Shown here piece after piece: positions 23,210 through 34,600 of a stretch of DNA of 40,854 bases. How positions within the stretch are numbered: the first letter of the stretch is position 1; the number at the start of each line of letters is the position of its first letter. The notes under the pieces are model-generated. The model made no database searches and was not told the DNA's origin. It saw only the letters and a program-made list of their open reading frames with translations. The DNA lies in contig JAHAJA010000039.1 in assembly GCA_018372435.1 (NCBI GenBank), forward strand, positions 1 through 40,854. The letters run 5' to 3'. Origin of the DNA: Clostridiales bacterium (lineage in GTDB: Bacteria; Bacillota; Clostridia; Lachnospirales; Lachnospiraceae). The translations under genes were made by a program, and so were the position numbers.

Positions 23210-24262
23210 ATGAAGAAAGTATCTTGTGTCGATTTGTTTTGTGGTGCAGGTGGATTAACGCATGGCCTTGTACTTGAAGGCTTACCTGTAGTTGCAGGAA
23301 TTGACATGGATCCGGCCTGCAAATTTCCTTATGAATCAAACAACAATGCCAAATTTATAGAACGGGATATAAGCAAAGTAACAACAACCGAATTAGATGC
23401 ATTGTTTGGCGATGCTGACATCAAAATTCTCGCTGGCTGTGCGCCTTGTCAACCATTTTCTACCTATACACAACGTTATGAATCGGACGGTAAGGATGGT
23501 AAATGGGGGCTCCTGTATGAGTTTGCACGCCTAGCAGAAGGTACTCGCCCAGACGTGATCACGATGGAAAATGTTCCTACTGTGGCTAAACACCAAGTGT
23601 TCCACGACTTCGTCGAGGCATTGAAGTGTATTGGCTACAGCGTATGGTTTAGCATTGTTGATTGCACTCATTTCGGTGTTCCACAAACACGTAAGAGAAT
23701 GGTTTTATTGGCATCACTCCATGGTGAGATAAAGATGTCTTCTCCAACGTGTACAAAACCCAAAACAGTAAGAGAAGCTATAGGCCATCTGCGCGCATTA
23801 AATGCTGGTGAAGCCGCTCCAGGAGATAAGCTGCATGTTACCTCCACATTGTCAGATAAGAATCTGGAGCGTATTAAGGCCTCAAAACCAGGAGGAACCT
23901 GGCGTGACTGGCCAGAACATCTTGTTGCCGATTGTCATCGAACAGAAAGTGGCAGAACTTACGCTAGTGTTTATGGCCGTATGGAATGGGACAAACCAGC
24001 ACCAACCATGACAACGCAGTGCTATGGTTTTGGAAATGGTCGATTTGGGCATCCTGAACAGAACCGCGCAATCTCCCTGAGAGAAGCGGCAATTCTTCAG
24101 AGTTTTCCCCGTAACTATGCATTTATTCCCCATGATGGGCCAGTAAGTTTAAGGATTCTAGGGCGCTTAATCGGGAATGCAGTCCCAGTTGAACTTGGCC
24201 GAGCAATTGCACGCAGTATTAATTCACATCTTGCAAATGTGAATATGGTCACTGTGGAATGA
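23210..24262 (+). CDS. C5-cytosine DNA methyltransferase
   Basis: The 350-residue protein contains all main motifs of DNA (cytosine-5) methyltransferases. Motif I is DLFCGAGGLTHG at 8-19, motif IV is PCQPFS with catalytic C80, motif VI is ENVP at 120-123, and motif VIII is QTRKRMVLLAS. Motif IX lies around RAISLREAAILQSFP, and motif X is GNAVP near the C-terminus. The target-recognition region is short, so specificity cannot be read. It starts 49 bases before drmD on the same strand. Class 2 DISARM uses a C5 methyltransferase (drmMII), while the downstream genes here are class 1 with their own adenine methyltransferase, so this is an additional modification enzyme. It may belong to DISARM, to the HNH nuclease downstream, or stand alone. 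Confidence 0.92.
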   Translation: MKKVSCVDLFCGAGGLTHGLVLEGLPVVAGIDMDPACKFPYESNNNAKFIERDISKVTTTELDALFGDADIKILAGCAPCQPFSTYTQRYESDGKDGKWGLLYEFARLAEGTRPDVITMENVPTVAKHQVFHDFVEALKCIGYSVWFSIVDCTHFGVPQTRKRMVLLASLHGEIKMSSPTCTKPKTVREAIGHLRALNAGEAAPGDKLHVTSTLSDKNLERIKASKPGGTWRDWPEHLVADCHRTESGRTYASVYGRMEWDKPAPTMTTQCYGFGNGRFGHPEQNRAISLREAAILQSFPRNYAFIPHDGPVSLRILGRLIGNAVPVELGRAIARSINSHLANVNMVTVE

Positions 24263-24311
24263 AAAATATTTACTAATCATTTGGTTATCTGAATTAGAGT
24301 CTGGAAACAAT

Positions 24312-27300
24312 ATGGAAATTTCTAATACACCTGATATCCGAGTACAGCGAACTATTCCAGAACCCGGTCAGTTGGTTGAGGTCCGTCGGCGTCAATGGAT
24401 TGTTGTGGAAGTTACTTCATCTCAATTGTTATCTGCCTCAGCTCAACAGCACGCAGTAACTTTGTCATCTATTGATGAAGATGGTTTGGGGGAAGAACTT
24501 GAGGTTATTTGGGAAATTGAGGTAGGTGCCCAGATTATTGAGCGAGCTGGGCTGCCCACAATCAGTGGCCAAGACGACTCCAGCACTCTTAATGCTTTCC
24601 TTGACGCAGTGCGCTGGGGAGCTGCCACTAATGCTAACCGAGGCTTCCTGCAGGCCCCATTTCGCAGTGGCGTTAGTATAGAAGACTTCCAACTCGATCC
24701 GTTGGTGCGTGCAATTGATATGGCCCGTGTCAATCTCCTCATAGCCGATGATGTCGGTTTAGGTAAGACTATTGAGGCTGGATTAATCATTCAGGAAATG
24801 CTGCTTCGACATCGAGCCCGTACAGTCCTGATTATCTGCCCTGCGTCGCTACAGGAAAAGTGGCGGATGGAGATGCAGGAAAAGTTTGGACTGGAATTTC
24901 AAATCGTCGACACTCGCTACATCAAGCAATTACGCCGAGAACGCGGGATCCATGCCAACCCGTGGACATCACATTCTCGACTGATCACATCCATGGATTG
25001 GGCCAAAAGTGGCGAAGGCTTGAGAGCTATGCGCGATGTGTTGCCCTTGTATAGCAGCTACCCACGCAAGTTCGATCTATTGGTCATTGACGAAGCACAT
25101 AATATCGCACCGGCTGCTGGGGCAAACTACGCATTAGAGAGTCAGAGAACGCGCTTCATCCGTTCAATCAGTCCTCACTTCCAGCACAGGTTATTTCTGA
25201 CCGCTACGCCACATAATGGCTATACCGAATCCTTCACCTCACTGCTCGAACTTCTGGATGACCAACGTTTCGCCAGAAATATACTCCCGGACGATAAGCA
25301 GCTCAATCAAGTAATGATTCGTCGCCTCAAGAGCGATCTCGTTGATGCTGACGGCAATCTACTTTACGCCCAACGTAAGCTTGAAGCCTTACCGATCTTA
25401 TACACTGCCAAAGAACGCGAAATTCACTCAAAACTCAATGACTACTGCAAGAGCCGAGAACTAGGTGCAGAGAAAACCGGTAGCACATTCGGGACTGCTT
25501 TCGTGAATCAGCTACTAAAAAAACGGCTCTTTTCCTCCCCTGCGGCCTTCGCATCAACACTCGAAAAACACATCGCTAGTCTGACTTATGGAAACCTGCG
25601 TAGTGATAATAGTCCGATGGACGATCGCATCTTGCGCAAAGCTATTCTTCGTGTTGATGAAGATTACGCTAACGACCAAGAGGTAGAGAACGCGCAATCT
25701 GAGGCTGTTGAAGAAGCTTCATGTCGAGCTCAGCCGCTCACGACCGACCAGCAACAAATGCTGAGTGAACTACGTAAATGGGCACAGATAGCCAGAAACC
25801 AAGTCGATTCCAAAGCTAAAGCCGTGCTCAGCTGGCTTGATACCAATCTGAAAACAAACGGTCATTGGAATGAACATCGGGTAATTCTGTTCACTGAATA
25901 TCGCACTACCCTCCAGTGGATACACGAGATCCTAGCCAGCCATGGATTTGGTGGGGAGCGCCTCGCGATCCTCCATGGTGGTATAGCGCAGGACGAACGT
26001 GAGAAAGTAAAAGCAGCCTTCCAGACCGCTCCCAAAGACTCTGCCGTTCGTATTCTTCTTGCTACCGATGCAGCATCTGAAGGTATCGATCTGCAGAACC
26101 ACTGTAACTGCTTAATCCATCTTGAGATCCCCTACAATCCCAATGTGATGGAGCAGCGCAATGGTCGTATTGACCGTCATGGTCAACGCCAGAAAGAGGT
26201 GTTGATCTGGCATCCTGTCGATGGCGATGAAAATAGCCAAGCTAGCATTGGAGGCCATAGTGGGGACATCATCCGAGCTCTACGTAAGCTCGAATCTATG
26301 CGATCAGACATGGGTAGTGTCAATCCGGTTATCGCGCCACAGATGTCGAAGCTGATTGAAGGATCTATCAGGGATTTTGATACTCGTATTGCAGAAGCTC
26401 GGATTGCCAAAACTAAACGATTCGTAAGCGCCGATCGTGAACTGAAAGAGCGGATAGCCCGGTTACATGACCGGCTACTATCCACTCAAAACGATTTCCA
26501 TCTCACGCCAGAACATATCCTCATGGCTGTAAATACGGGACTTTCTTTGGCAGGCCGACCGCATTTGGAGCCGTTTGCTCTTCCGAATGCTCCAGCTGGT
26601 TCAACATTCAAAATGCCAGCGTTGTCAGGATCCTGGGCTCGTTGCTTGGAGGGGCTACGCCATCCCTATACTCTACAAACTCGCCCTATCACCTTTGACC
26701 ATACCGTGGCGAGAGGACGTGACGATGTCGTACTCGTTCATTTGAATCATCGACTGGTACAGATGTGCCTACGTCTGTTACGAGCAGAAGTATGGGCTCG
26801 CGATGACGTGAAGAAGTTGCATCGTGTTACAGTACGTTCGGTGCCCGACACACTAATTGATGGCCCTGCCGTAGTAGTTAGTTCAAGGCTGGTCATCACC
26901 GGAGGCAATTACCATCGCCTCCACGAAGAGTTGACAACAGCTGGAGGTTATCTTGGGGATAAATCCTTCCGCCGTGAAGAAGGGGTCAATAAAGTTCAGC
27001 TATGGCTAGATAATAGTAAGCCAATGACAGCTTCTGACTCACTATTTGATGACATCCGTATTCGTTTTGACCGTGCACAACACGCTATTCTACAGTCAGT
27101 GAACGCTAGGTCAAAAGACCGGCTCAAAGATTTGGCTAGTACTCTTCAGCTCAGTAAGAATCGAGAATTGACGGACATTAGCACAGTGCTTGATGAACTT
27201 GAAAAAACCATCTGTATTGAATTAAAAAAAGATCAACAACCTGAGCAATTTTCACTGTTCTCAGAGGATGAGCGAACCCAGCTCAAACGTGACACTGCTG

Positions 27301-27452
27301 CTCTGGAAGCTCGCCTTTCACGTATTCCTGAAGAGCGTGAACAGGAGATCCAAGCCATCGAAACTCGCTACGCTAAACTCGACGATCGTACTTTTCCTGT
27401 TGCTGTTACCTTCCTAGTACCTGAATCTACTGTTCAGAGGGGGGAAGCATGA
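24312..27452 (+). CDS. drmD: DrmD, SNF2-like helicase of class 1 DISARM
   Basis: The 1046-residue protein is a complete SNF2-family helicase. Walker A is DDVGLGKT at 146-153, Walker B is the DEAH box at 260-263, and motif III is LFLTATPHNGYTESF. In the C-terminal half, motif V is LLATDAASEGIDLQ and motif VI is EQRNGRIDRHGQ at 614-625. A C-terminal extension of about 400 residues is unassigned and charged. DrmD defines class 1 DISARM and is thought to work with the DrmA/DrmB module on incoming unmodified DNA. Its stop overlaps the drmMI start by four bases (ATGA). Confidence 0.92.
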   Translation: MEISNTPDIRVQRTIPEPGQLVEVRRRQWIVVEVTSSQLLSASAQQHAVTLSSIDEDGLGEELEVIWEIEVGAQIIERAGLPTISGQDDSSTLNAFLDAVRWGAATNANRGFLQAPFRSGVSIEDFQLDPLVRAIDMARVNLLIADDVGLGKTIEAGLIIQEMLLRHRARTVLIICPASLQEKWRMEMQEKFGLEFQIVDTRYIKQLRRERGIHANPWTSHSRLITSMDWAKSGEGLRAMRDVLPLYSSYPRKFDLLVIDEAHNIAPAAGANYALESQRTRFIRSISPHFQHRLFLTATPHNGYTESFTSLLELLDDQRFARNILPDDKQLNQVMIRRLKSDLVDADGNLLYAQRKLEALPILYTAKEREIHSKLNDYCKSRELGAEKTGSTFGTAFVNQLLKKRLFSSPAAFASTLEKHIASLTYGNLRSDNSPMDDRILRKAILRVDEDYANDQEVENAQSEAVEEASCRAQPLTTDQQQMLSELRKWAQIARNQVDSKAKAVLSWLDTNLKTNGHWNEHRVILFTEYRTTLQWIHEILASHGFGGERLAILHGGIAQDEREKVKAAFQTAPKDSAVRILLATDAASEGIDLQNHCNCLIHLEIPYNPNVMEQRNGRIDRHGQRQKEVLIWHPVDGDENSQASIGGHSGDIIRALRKLESMRSDMGSVNPVIAPQMSKLIEGSIRDFDTRIAEARIAKTKRFVSADRELKERIARLHDRLLSTQNDFHLTPEHILMAVNTGLSLAGRPHLEPFALPNAPAGSTFKMPALSGSWARCLEGLRHPYTLQTRPITFDHTVARGRDDVVLVHLNHRLVQMCLRLLRAEVWARDDVKKLHRVTVRSVPDTLIDGPAVVVSSRLVITGGNYHRLHEELTTAGGYLGDKSFRREEGVNKVQLWLDNSKPMTASDSLFDDIRIRFDRAQHAILQSVNARSKDRLKDLASTLQLSKNRELTDISTVLDELEKTICIELKKDQQPEQFSLFSEDERTQLKRDTAALEARLSRIPEEREQEIQAIETRYAKLDDRTFPVAVTFLVPESTVQRGEA

Positions 27453-30400
27453 GTATGGCCAGCATACACGATGATTGGCTCTCGCTAATCGATATTTCAG
27501 GCCCTTTCCTTGCCGTACCAGTACTAAAAGATGCATTCCCGCAAGGGCTGGAAGAGCTAGACGCTACTAAGCGTAAACGACTGCGCCAAGCTTACGATGA
27601 GTGGCGAGAAGCACTGGAACAAGAAGATCCTCAGTTTAACAAATTGCATTTCGCGTGGATCGAAGAAGTTCTTTCACGTGGTCTTGAGTTCGATGAGGAT
27701 GGTAAAGGCGATGTACTGAAGGGCGCAGATTGGTGCGCCGTCAATTTGAACACTTTTCTCCCTGACCATGGTGTAGTTCTGTCACCAAATCTAGCAATTG
27801 TCGACGAGCAATGCGCGAACAAGCCTTTGATGCTCATTCATACCTATGCGCACGATATCGATCTTGACGCAACATTGAAAATAGACGGATGGGCCGCTAC
27901 ACCCACGGATCGTATGGTTCAGCTGTGCCGCTCCAAGGAGTGTCGCCTTGGTTTAGTGACCAATGGCGAACGCTGGATGCTGGTGGATGCACCCGTGGGC
28001 GCTGTCACCAGCTTCGCAAGCTGGTATGCTCGACTCTGGAACCAGGAGCCCATCACACTGCAGGCCTTCGTGCACTTGCTCGGTATCCGCCGTTTCTTCG
28101 TCAATGAATCCGAACAACTACCCGCATTGTTCGACAGTTCTTTGAAATATCAGGACGAAGTAACCGATGCACTGGGAGAACAAGTACGTCGCGCTGTAGA
28201 AGTATTGATCCAGTCCCTTGATAAAGCAGATCAGGATCGCAACCGTGAATTACTTTACAACGTAAAAGAATCCGAACTCTATGAAGCAGCTCTGACCGTG
28301 ATGATGCGCTTGGTGTTTCTGCTCTCGGCAGAGGAGCGAGGCCTGCTTCTTTTGGGCGATGAGCGATACGAAGCCAACTATGCGCTTTCCACTTTACGCA
28401 TGCAGTTACGCAAGGTTCCCGAAGAAATCCTAGAACGACGCTGGGACGCCTGGTCGCGCCTGCTGGCAATCTTCCGTGCTGTTTTCTGCGGGGTGGAACA
28501 TGAGAGTCTTCGTCTACCTGCACTGGGTAACTCACTGTTCGATCCTGATCATTTTCCTTTTCTGGAAGGACGGACTAAGGGTTCCAGTTGGAGGACAGAT
28601 ACAGCCAAGCCATTACCGATTGATAACCGCACAGTTCTGTTGTTGCTAGAGGCTATCCAGCAATTCCAGGGCCGAACACTCTCATATCGCGCACTGGACG
28701 TCGAACAAATCGGTTACGTGTATGAAGGTCTGCTGGAACGTACTGTCAGGCGCACCGATGAAGTCACACTGGAACTTGCTGCCACCAAGAAATCACAGTA
28801 TCCGTGGGTTACACTGAACGAGTTAGATGCAGCAAACACTGATGGTGCCGAACAATTAATTAAGTTGTTGCAAGAACGCTCCGGCAGTTCTGCCAGTCGG
28901 GTGTGCAAAGATCTGGGTAAAGCTGTTGATGACACATTAGCTGATCGCCTGCTGACGACCTGCCAAGGCGATATCCTGCTGCGTGACCGAATCAAACCTT
29001 ACACTCACATGCTACGAACCGACCCTTGGGGTTATCCGCTAGTTTACTCCACCGGAGCTTTCATCGTCACCAGTGGCTCCAACCGACGTGAAACTGGTAC
29101 CCATTACACGCCAAAGTCTCTCACTGAAGCGATTGTTACTGAAACACTGATGCCGGTGGTCTATTTTGGCCCATCAGAAGGCATGCCGCGTGAAGAGTGG
29201 CAACTCAAATCCCCCGCCGAACTACTTGACCTCAAGATTTGCGACCCAGCTATGGGCTCAGGTGCCTTCCTGGTGCAAGTCTGTCGCTGGTTAGCCACTC
29301 GTCTCGTTGAGGCCTGGTCAAACGCCGAAGTAATAGGAAAGGTGGTAAGTGTGGATGGCGATGTCCTGGACGCTCTGAATACTAAAGAGCCGTTACCACG
29401 CGATGCTGACTCTCGCATTGTCATTGCTCGTCGTCTTATCGCCGAACGCTGCCTATATGGTGTCGACGTGAATCCACTGGCAGTCGAACTCGCCAAGCTA
29501 TCTATCTGGCTGGTGACGCTGGCCAAAGGTCGCCCATTTGGTTTCCTCGACCATAACCTGCGCTGCGGCGACAGCCTGCTTGGCATCCATCGGCTAGAAC
29601 AGCTCACTCAGCTTTCGATGAACCCATCCGGCCAAGGTCAACCGTGCCTATTTGGCCAAAAAATTGAGCGTGTCGTGTACGAAGCCATTGAACTTCGGCA
29701 GCAATTGCGCGAGATGCCCATCCATGATATCCACGATGTGGAAACCATGGCGCATCTGAATGCAGGCGCACACCGCTGGCTAGAAGTGCCTAGGTATATC
29801 GCCGATGCGTTTATCGGGGAAGTGTTTGAGGCTATCGGCAATGCCACGGCGTTGGAAAAAACGCAGGCATCGTTGGTCATCCAGGCTAGGCAAGCCATAG
29901 AAGGCGAGGACGACCAGATTGCATTGATGCGCCGGAGATCTGTTACATTGCTTTCGACAAACCTATCTGCCAACAAGCCTACGCATAAACCTTTCCATTG
30001 GCCACTGGAGTTTCCTGAAGTATTTGCACGTGAATATGGCGGCTTCGATGGTATTGTGGGTAATCCACCCTTCCTAGGCGGGCAGCGCATCACCGGTATC
30101 ATGGGCACTAAATTTCGTGATTGGCTGGTCACGCACATTGCCGAGGGCCGACGTGGTTCAGCAGACTTGGCCGCCTACTTTTTTTTACGAGCATTGAGCT
30201 TATTGCGCAAAGACGGTACGTTCGGACTACTGTCGGTCAACACCATCGCAGAAGGGGATACACGGCAGGTTGGACTTGAAGCCATGGTTGGATCCGGTGC
30301 AACCATATACTCCGCCTATCCGAATGAGCCTTGGCCAGGAAAGGCCGCAGTTATAACTAGTCGTGTGCATATCCACAATGGTGAGTGGCAAGGTGAACGC

Positions 30401-31534
30401 GTACTATTAGGACGATCAGTTCCCTTTATATCGGCATTCTTGTCGGATCGTGAGGAATGGAGTCCAGAGCGACTGAAGGTGAACGAAGGTCTGGCATACC
30501 AAGGCTCAATTGTTCTTGGTATGGGTTTTGTGCTCCTTCCCGAACAAGCCCGCAGCATGATAGATGCTGAGCCTAGAAACGCCGAAGTAATATTCCCTTA
30601 TATCAACGGCGATGACCTAAATTCAAATCCAGAACAGAAGCCAAGTCGATGGGTAATTAACTTCTGGGATTGGCCAGAGGAACGTGCTCGAGAGTACAAA
30701 TTACCTTGGAAATGGATTGAGGAGCGAGTCAAGCCCGAACGACAACGACAAAATGAAAACGGTGAATTTGTCCTTCGAAAACCACTCCCTGAACGTTGGT
30801 GGCATTATGCTGAGAAACGACCAGCGCTCTATCATGCAATCGGTCGTGGCTATCATTTCAGCCTCCATCCGAAGGGCTGGACCTCTGATTCTTGTCAGAT
30901 TGAAAGGGTTTTTTGCCTGTCGCGAGTATCAAAGTTCCTAGCTCCTGCAATGACTCCTTCAAATTATGTGTGGTCCGACAGCATGGTCATTTTCCGTTCG
31001 GACTCGTTTGCTTTTCTAGGACTTTTATTCAGTCAGATTCACGAGGTATGGGTACGCAAGAACTCCTCTCGTCTCGAAAGCCGACTAAGATACACGCCGA
31101 GCGATGCACTTGAGACTTTACCATTTCCTAATGTCTCACTAAAAAAACTGGAAACTATAGCCAAAGAATTTGCGGATGCTCGCGCTGCTGTTTGCTTGGA
31201 CAAAAAAATGGGGGTCACGGAGATATACAACCGCCTCCACACCAATAGTGAACGAAATCCGCACATAGAAAAACTGCGCGCGTTGCAACGTGAAATTGAT
31301 ATTGAGGTCGCCCACGCCTACGGTTGGGATGACCTTGATCTTGGCCATGATTTCCACGAAGTTCCGTATTTGCCCGAAAATGACCGGGTTCGTTTCACTA
31401 TATCAGAGGCTGCTCGTGTCGAAGTGTTACAAAGGCTGTCAGAACTTAATCGTGTACGCTACCAAGAGGAAGTAGCTGCTGGATTGCATGATAAAAAAGC
31501 TAAATCCAAGACATTAAGCACACTACCAAAGTAA
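27449..31534 (+). CDS. drmMI: DrmMI, N6-adenine DNA methyltransferase of class 1 DISARM
   Basis: At 1361 residues this is a large N6-adenine methyltransferase. Motif X is THYTPKSLTEAIV near residue 550, motif I is DPAMGSGAF at 599-607 (S-adenosylmethionine binding), and motif IV is NPPF at 872-875 (catalytic). The fusion of a long N-terminal region, a methyltransferase core and a C-terminal recognition part resembles BREX PglX and type IIG enzymes, but no PglZ or BrxC is present. In class 1 DISARM this enzyme marks host DNA as self. It is coupled to drmD by a four-base overlap. A 158-base gap with a palindromic hairpin separates it from drmA. Confidence 0.92.
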   Translation: MSMASIHDDWLSLIDISGPFLAVPVLKDAFPQGLEELDATKRKRLRQAYDEWREALEQEDPQFNKLHFAWIEEVLSRGLEFDEDGKGDVLKGADWCAVNLNTFLPDHGVVLSPNLAIVDEQCANKPLMLIHTYAHDIDLDATLKIDGWAATPTDRMVQLCRSKECRLGLVTNGERWMLVDAPVGAVTSFASWYARLWNQEPITLQAFVHLLGIRRFFVNESEQLPALFDSSLKYQDEVTDALGEQVRRAVEVLIQSLDKADQDRNRELLYNVKESELYEAALTVMMRLVFLLSAEERGLLLLGDERYEANYALSTLRMQLRKVPEEILERRWDAWSRLLAIFRAVFCGVEHESLRLPALGNSLFDPDHFPFLEGRTKGSSWRTDTAKPLPIDNRTVLLLLEAIQQFQGRTLSYRALDVEQIGYVYEGLLERTVRRTDEVTLELAATKKSQYPWVTLNELDAANTDGAEQLIKLLQERSGSSASRVCKDLGKAVDDTLADRLLTTCQGDILLRDRIKPYTHMLRTDPWGYPLVYSTGAFIVTSGSNRRETGTHYTPKSLTEAIVTETLMPVVYFGPSEGMPREEWQLKSPAELLDLKICDPAMGSGAFLVQVCRWLATRLVEAWSNAEVIGKVVSVDGDVLDALNTKEPLPRDADSRIVIARRLIAERCLYGVDVNPLAVELAKLSIWLVTLAKGRPFGFLDHNLRCGDSLLGIHRLEQLTQLSMNPSGQGQPCLFGQKIERVVYEAIELRQQLREMPIHDIHDVETMAHLNAGAHRWLEVPRYIADAFIGEVFEAIGNATALEKTQASLVIQARQAIEGEDDQIALMRRRSVTLLSTNLSANKPTHKPFHWPLEFPEVFAREYGGFDGIVGNPPFLGGQRITGIMGTKFRDWLVTHIAEGRRGSADLAAYFFLRALSLLRKDGTFGLLSVNTIAEGDTRQVGLEAMVGSGATIYSAYPNEPWPGKAAVITSRVHIHNGEWQGERVLLGRSVPFISAFLSDREEWSPERLKVNEGLAYQGSIVLGMGFVLLPEQARSMIDAEPRNAEVIFPYINGDDLNSNPEQKPSRWVINFWDWPEERAREYKLPWKWIEERVKPERQRQNENGEFVLRKPLPERWWHYAEKRPALYHAIGRGYHFSLHPKGWTSDSCQIERVFCLSRVSKFLAPAMTPSNYVWSDSMVIFRSDSFAFLGLLFSQIHEVWVRKNSSRLESRLRYTPSDALETLPFPNVSLKKLETIAKEFADARAAVCLDKKMGVTEIYNRLHTNSERNPHIEKLRALQREIDIEVAHAYGWDDLDLGHDFHEVPYLPENDRVRFTISEAARVEVLQRLSELNRVRYQEEVAAGLHDKKAKSKTLSTLPK

Positions 31535-31596
31535 TCTGCCCCATTGGAAGGACTTGTATTACAGGTTCATCTTAGATTTGATTTTGACAAGGATAT

Positions 31597-31624
31597 CTCA
31601 GGCCTGAGCAACGCCAGGCCTGAG
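31597..31624. promoter_or_regulatory. Palindromic hairpin in the drmMI-drmA gap
   Basis: CTCAGGCCTG (31597-31606) and CAGGCCTGAG (31615-31624) form a perfect 10-bp stem with an 8-base loop. Each arm contains the self-complementary octamer CAGGCCTG, and the first lies in a 12-base palindrome CTCAGGCCTGAG. No U-tract follows, so it is not a normal terminator. It lies in the only large gap of the DISARM core and could be an operator, an attenuation or processing element, or a methylation-related site. Confidence 0.6.
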
Positions 31625-31692
31625 AGTTATATTCAACACTCGGTGGAATTCAGCACGTTAAAGCCGAAAACGACAGGGATATGGAGGAAATA

Positions 31693-34600
31693 ATGGCAAA
31701 TGACAAACCAACCAAATTACCCAATGCCTGGATCGCTATTGATCATGGCATTGCTGCAGATTCCTCGGTGGCACTTTATATATTACGACTGCAAGGTGGG
31801 CGTTCGCTGCACCAAACTATCTCCGATAATGACTGGGTCTTAGTTCTAGATACCACAGGCAATATCACGAGGGTTGGACGAATCCTGCGGATACGTTCTG
31901 ATCTTGAAACCACAACTATCTTTTTCGATCGAATGTTGCAGGTTAAGTCGGTGGTTTCGATCGGCATAACCCCATTCAAATTTCCTCCCAAAGACAGAGC
32001 GGGTCGTATCCAATGGACTGACTTCATTGAGACCTTGCCTAAAGAGTTCCACATAACCATTGCAGACATACCGAAGATCGAGGATCAAACTTACATCCGC
32101 GAACTGCTGCAACTGGCTGTGATGGACGACTTACTTGGCCCTGCTGGTGGCCCTAATGAGCTCATCGTCGATATGGGTGTACGCGACCGCTACCTAGTTG
32201 GCAAACTCGCCCCACGTGAAGCAGCCGAAAGAGGACAAGAGTTTCCTGTTGATGCTGAAGATATTGAAGATGAAGAGCCAGACCTGATCGTCAAAGCGAA
32301 GACTGCAAAGGTGAACTCTCCCTCAGTCCTTGGTAGCGGCGAAACCGACACGGCAGAAGAGATTGATGCCGCCAGCAATCAGTCATTGGTGCCCAGTAGC
32401 CTCGGCATGACTTTCTGCGTGGATGGCGACGTCGATCGGGTCGAGATCGAAGCGCGTTGGGGACGGTATGAGCGTGTACCAAATGATGAACATCAATTCT
32501 TTAAGTCCAATGGGCAAAAAGCTAAGGTGTGGAAACGCATTCCTTGTGGCGGCAAGATCGTACTCCCCCTGATCGAAGGCTCGATTTCACACAATGCTCC
32601 GGATAGTACTTCCCCAGAAGTTAGAGTGCAGGGTTCTATTAGAGCCAAAAATGACAATGGTGATCGACTGATTACACTCTTCCTCGTTAATGCGCAGGAA
32701 GAACCGGATACAAACCGTGATACGGCATGGGTGTTTCAACCAGAGTTGATCGTTCGAGCAGAGAAAGATGCTGCCAAGCCTGCCATTTTCAGGCGCAGAC
32801 CGGTACTAGATGCAGATGGTATGGACCCAGAGCGCGAAGCACTTGAGATGATCTACCGAGATCGTGTCGAGTTCGCCGTGGGTCATGGAGTTGCAGTTCA
32901 TGCAGAAATAGCGGATGACGTCACATTAGCCACCGAAGTGCGTACCACAGTGATGCCACAGTACGAGGTTCAGGCAACTGAGACTCCTGGGCTTGAGCTA
33001 TCCGATCGTCCAGCTATGCGAGAAATGGTCAGCAGTGGTCTGCTTGATATGCAACGACTAGCCACATTGGACATTGACCCATTAGTTGATGCCTTGAGTG
33101 TGCTAACTAAAGACTACGCTACCTGGATTGATGAACAGAACTTGAGTGTGAGCAGCAAGGCCAAGGGCTTCAAAACCCAAGCCCAAGCGGCCTTAGATCG
33201 TTGTCAGGAGATCCATACCCGCCTGCAACAAGGTATCAATACACTTAAGCATAATGAGAATGCTCTGGCGGCCTTCCGTTTCGCCAACCAAGCGATGGCC
33301 ACGCAGCGCATACGCAGCTTGTATGCACTTGCCATGCGCCGAGGCGAGGACGTTACCCTAGATAAGTTCGATGCTCTGAAGAACCGCAGCTGGCGTCCAT
33401 TCCAGTTAGCTTTTCTGTTGCTGTCGATTCCATCCCTGGCGGATCCGTGTCACCCAGACCGTGTCAAACCTATTGAGGCTTATGCGGACCTGCTGTGGTT
33501 TCCTACCGGGGGTGGTAAAACTGAAGCCTATCTGGGTGTAGCCGCCTTCACCATGGCCATTCGACGTATGCAGGGCAATCTAGGCGGGTACGATAGCTCA
33601 CGTGGTTTGACTGTGATAATGCGTTACACCCTTCGTTTGCTGACACTGCAACAGTTCCAGCGTGCTACAGCACTTATTTGTGCAATGGAAGTGCTGCGAC
33701 GCGAGGCACTAAATAAGGGTGATAAATCCCTCGGAACGGAGCCATTTACTATTGGCCTATGGGTCGGTAATAAAGTGACTCCGGGAACGACTGAAGATAG
33801 CCATAATGCTATCGAAAAAACACGTAACCCGGGTAGTTATAATGCGGGAACAGCCTCACCCGTCCAACTGACCAGCTGTCCATGGTGTGGTACCGAAATC
33901 ATTCCTGGGCAAGATGTCGAAGTTAAAAAGGATAAAGCTGGCGGCCGAACGTTTATCTATTGTGGTGACAAAAAAGGACGCTGCGAATTTTCCAAGGGAA
34001 AGTCCAGCAAGCAACTACACCCTGGAATACCAGTACTGGTGGTAGATGAAGAAATCTACCATCGTCCTCCGACAATGATGATTGCCACAGTGGATAAGTT
34101 CGCCATGATGGCATGGCGTGGCCAAGTGCGGACTCTTTTTGGCCGAGTTGAAAAAGAATGTGAGCGGCACGGTTTACTCTGGCCTGGGGCCAATTGCACT
34201 GGAAACCACCAAGCATTCAAAGAACAACCTTCAGCTAAAGTGAAGGCCATCCCCCCCATCCGACCACCTGATTTAATAATCCAGGATGAGTTCCACCTAA
34301 TAAGTGGGCCACTGGGTACAATGGTAGGTTTGTATGAAACCGCCGTCGATGAGCTGTGTAGCTGGACGCTCAACGGAAAAACGGTAAAACCGAAAATCAT
34401 CGCCTCAACGGCGACGGTGCGCAAAGCCAAAGAACAAGTAAATAATGTATTTATGCGTCAAGTTTCGGTATTCCCGCCACATGGACTAGATGTGGAAGAT
34501 AACTTCTTCTCAGTTCAACGCCACATTAAGGATAAATTTGGGCGACGTTATCTGGGAGTCTGCTCACCCGGTAGCTCGCGCCCAGCAATGCTTATTCGTG

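Noticed and set aside
29161..30138. Long minus-strand frames of about 148 and 166 codons inside drmMI
   Set aside because: They overlap conserved methyltransferase motifs and have low-complexity, serine- and arginine-rich products typical of antisense frames.
27449..31534. BREX locus based on the PglX-like methyltransferase
   Set aside because: No PglZ, BrxC or BrxL is present, and drmA, drmB and drmC follow.
31584..31589. Consensus TTGACA as a promoter for drmA
   Set aside because: No acceptable -10 element lies 16-18 bases downstream; the palindrome occupies that place.
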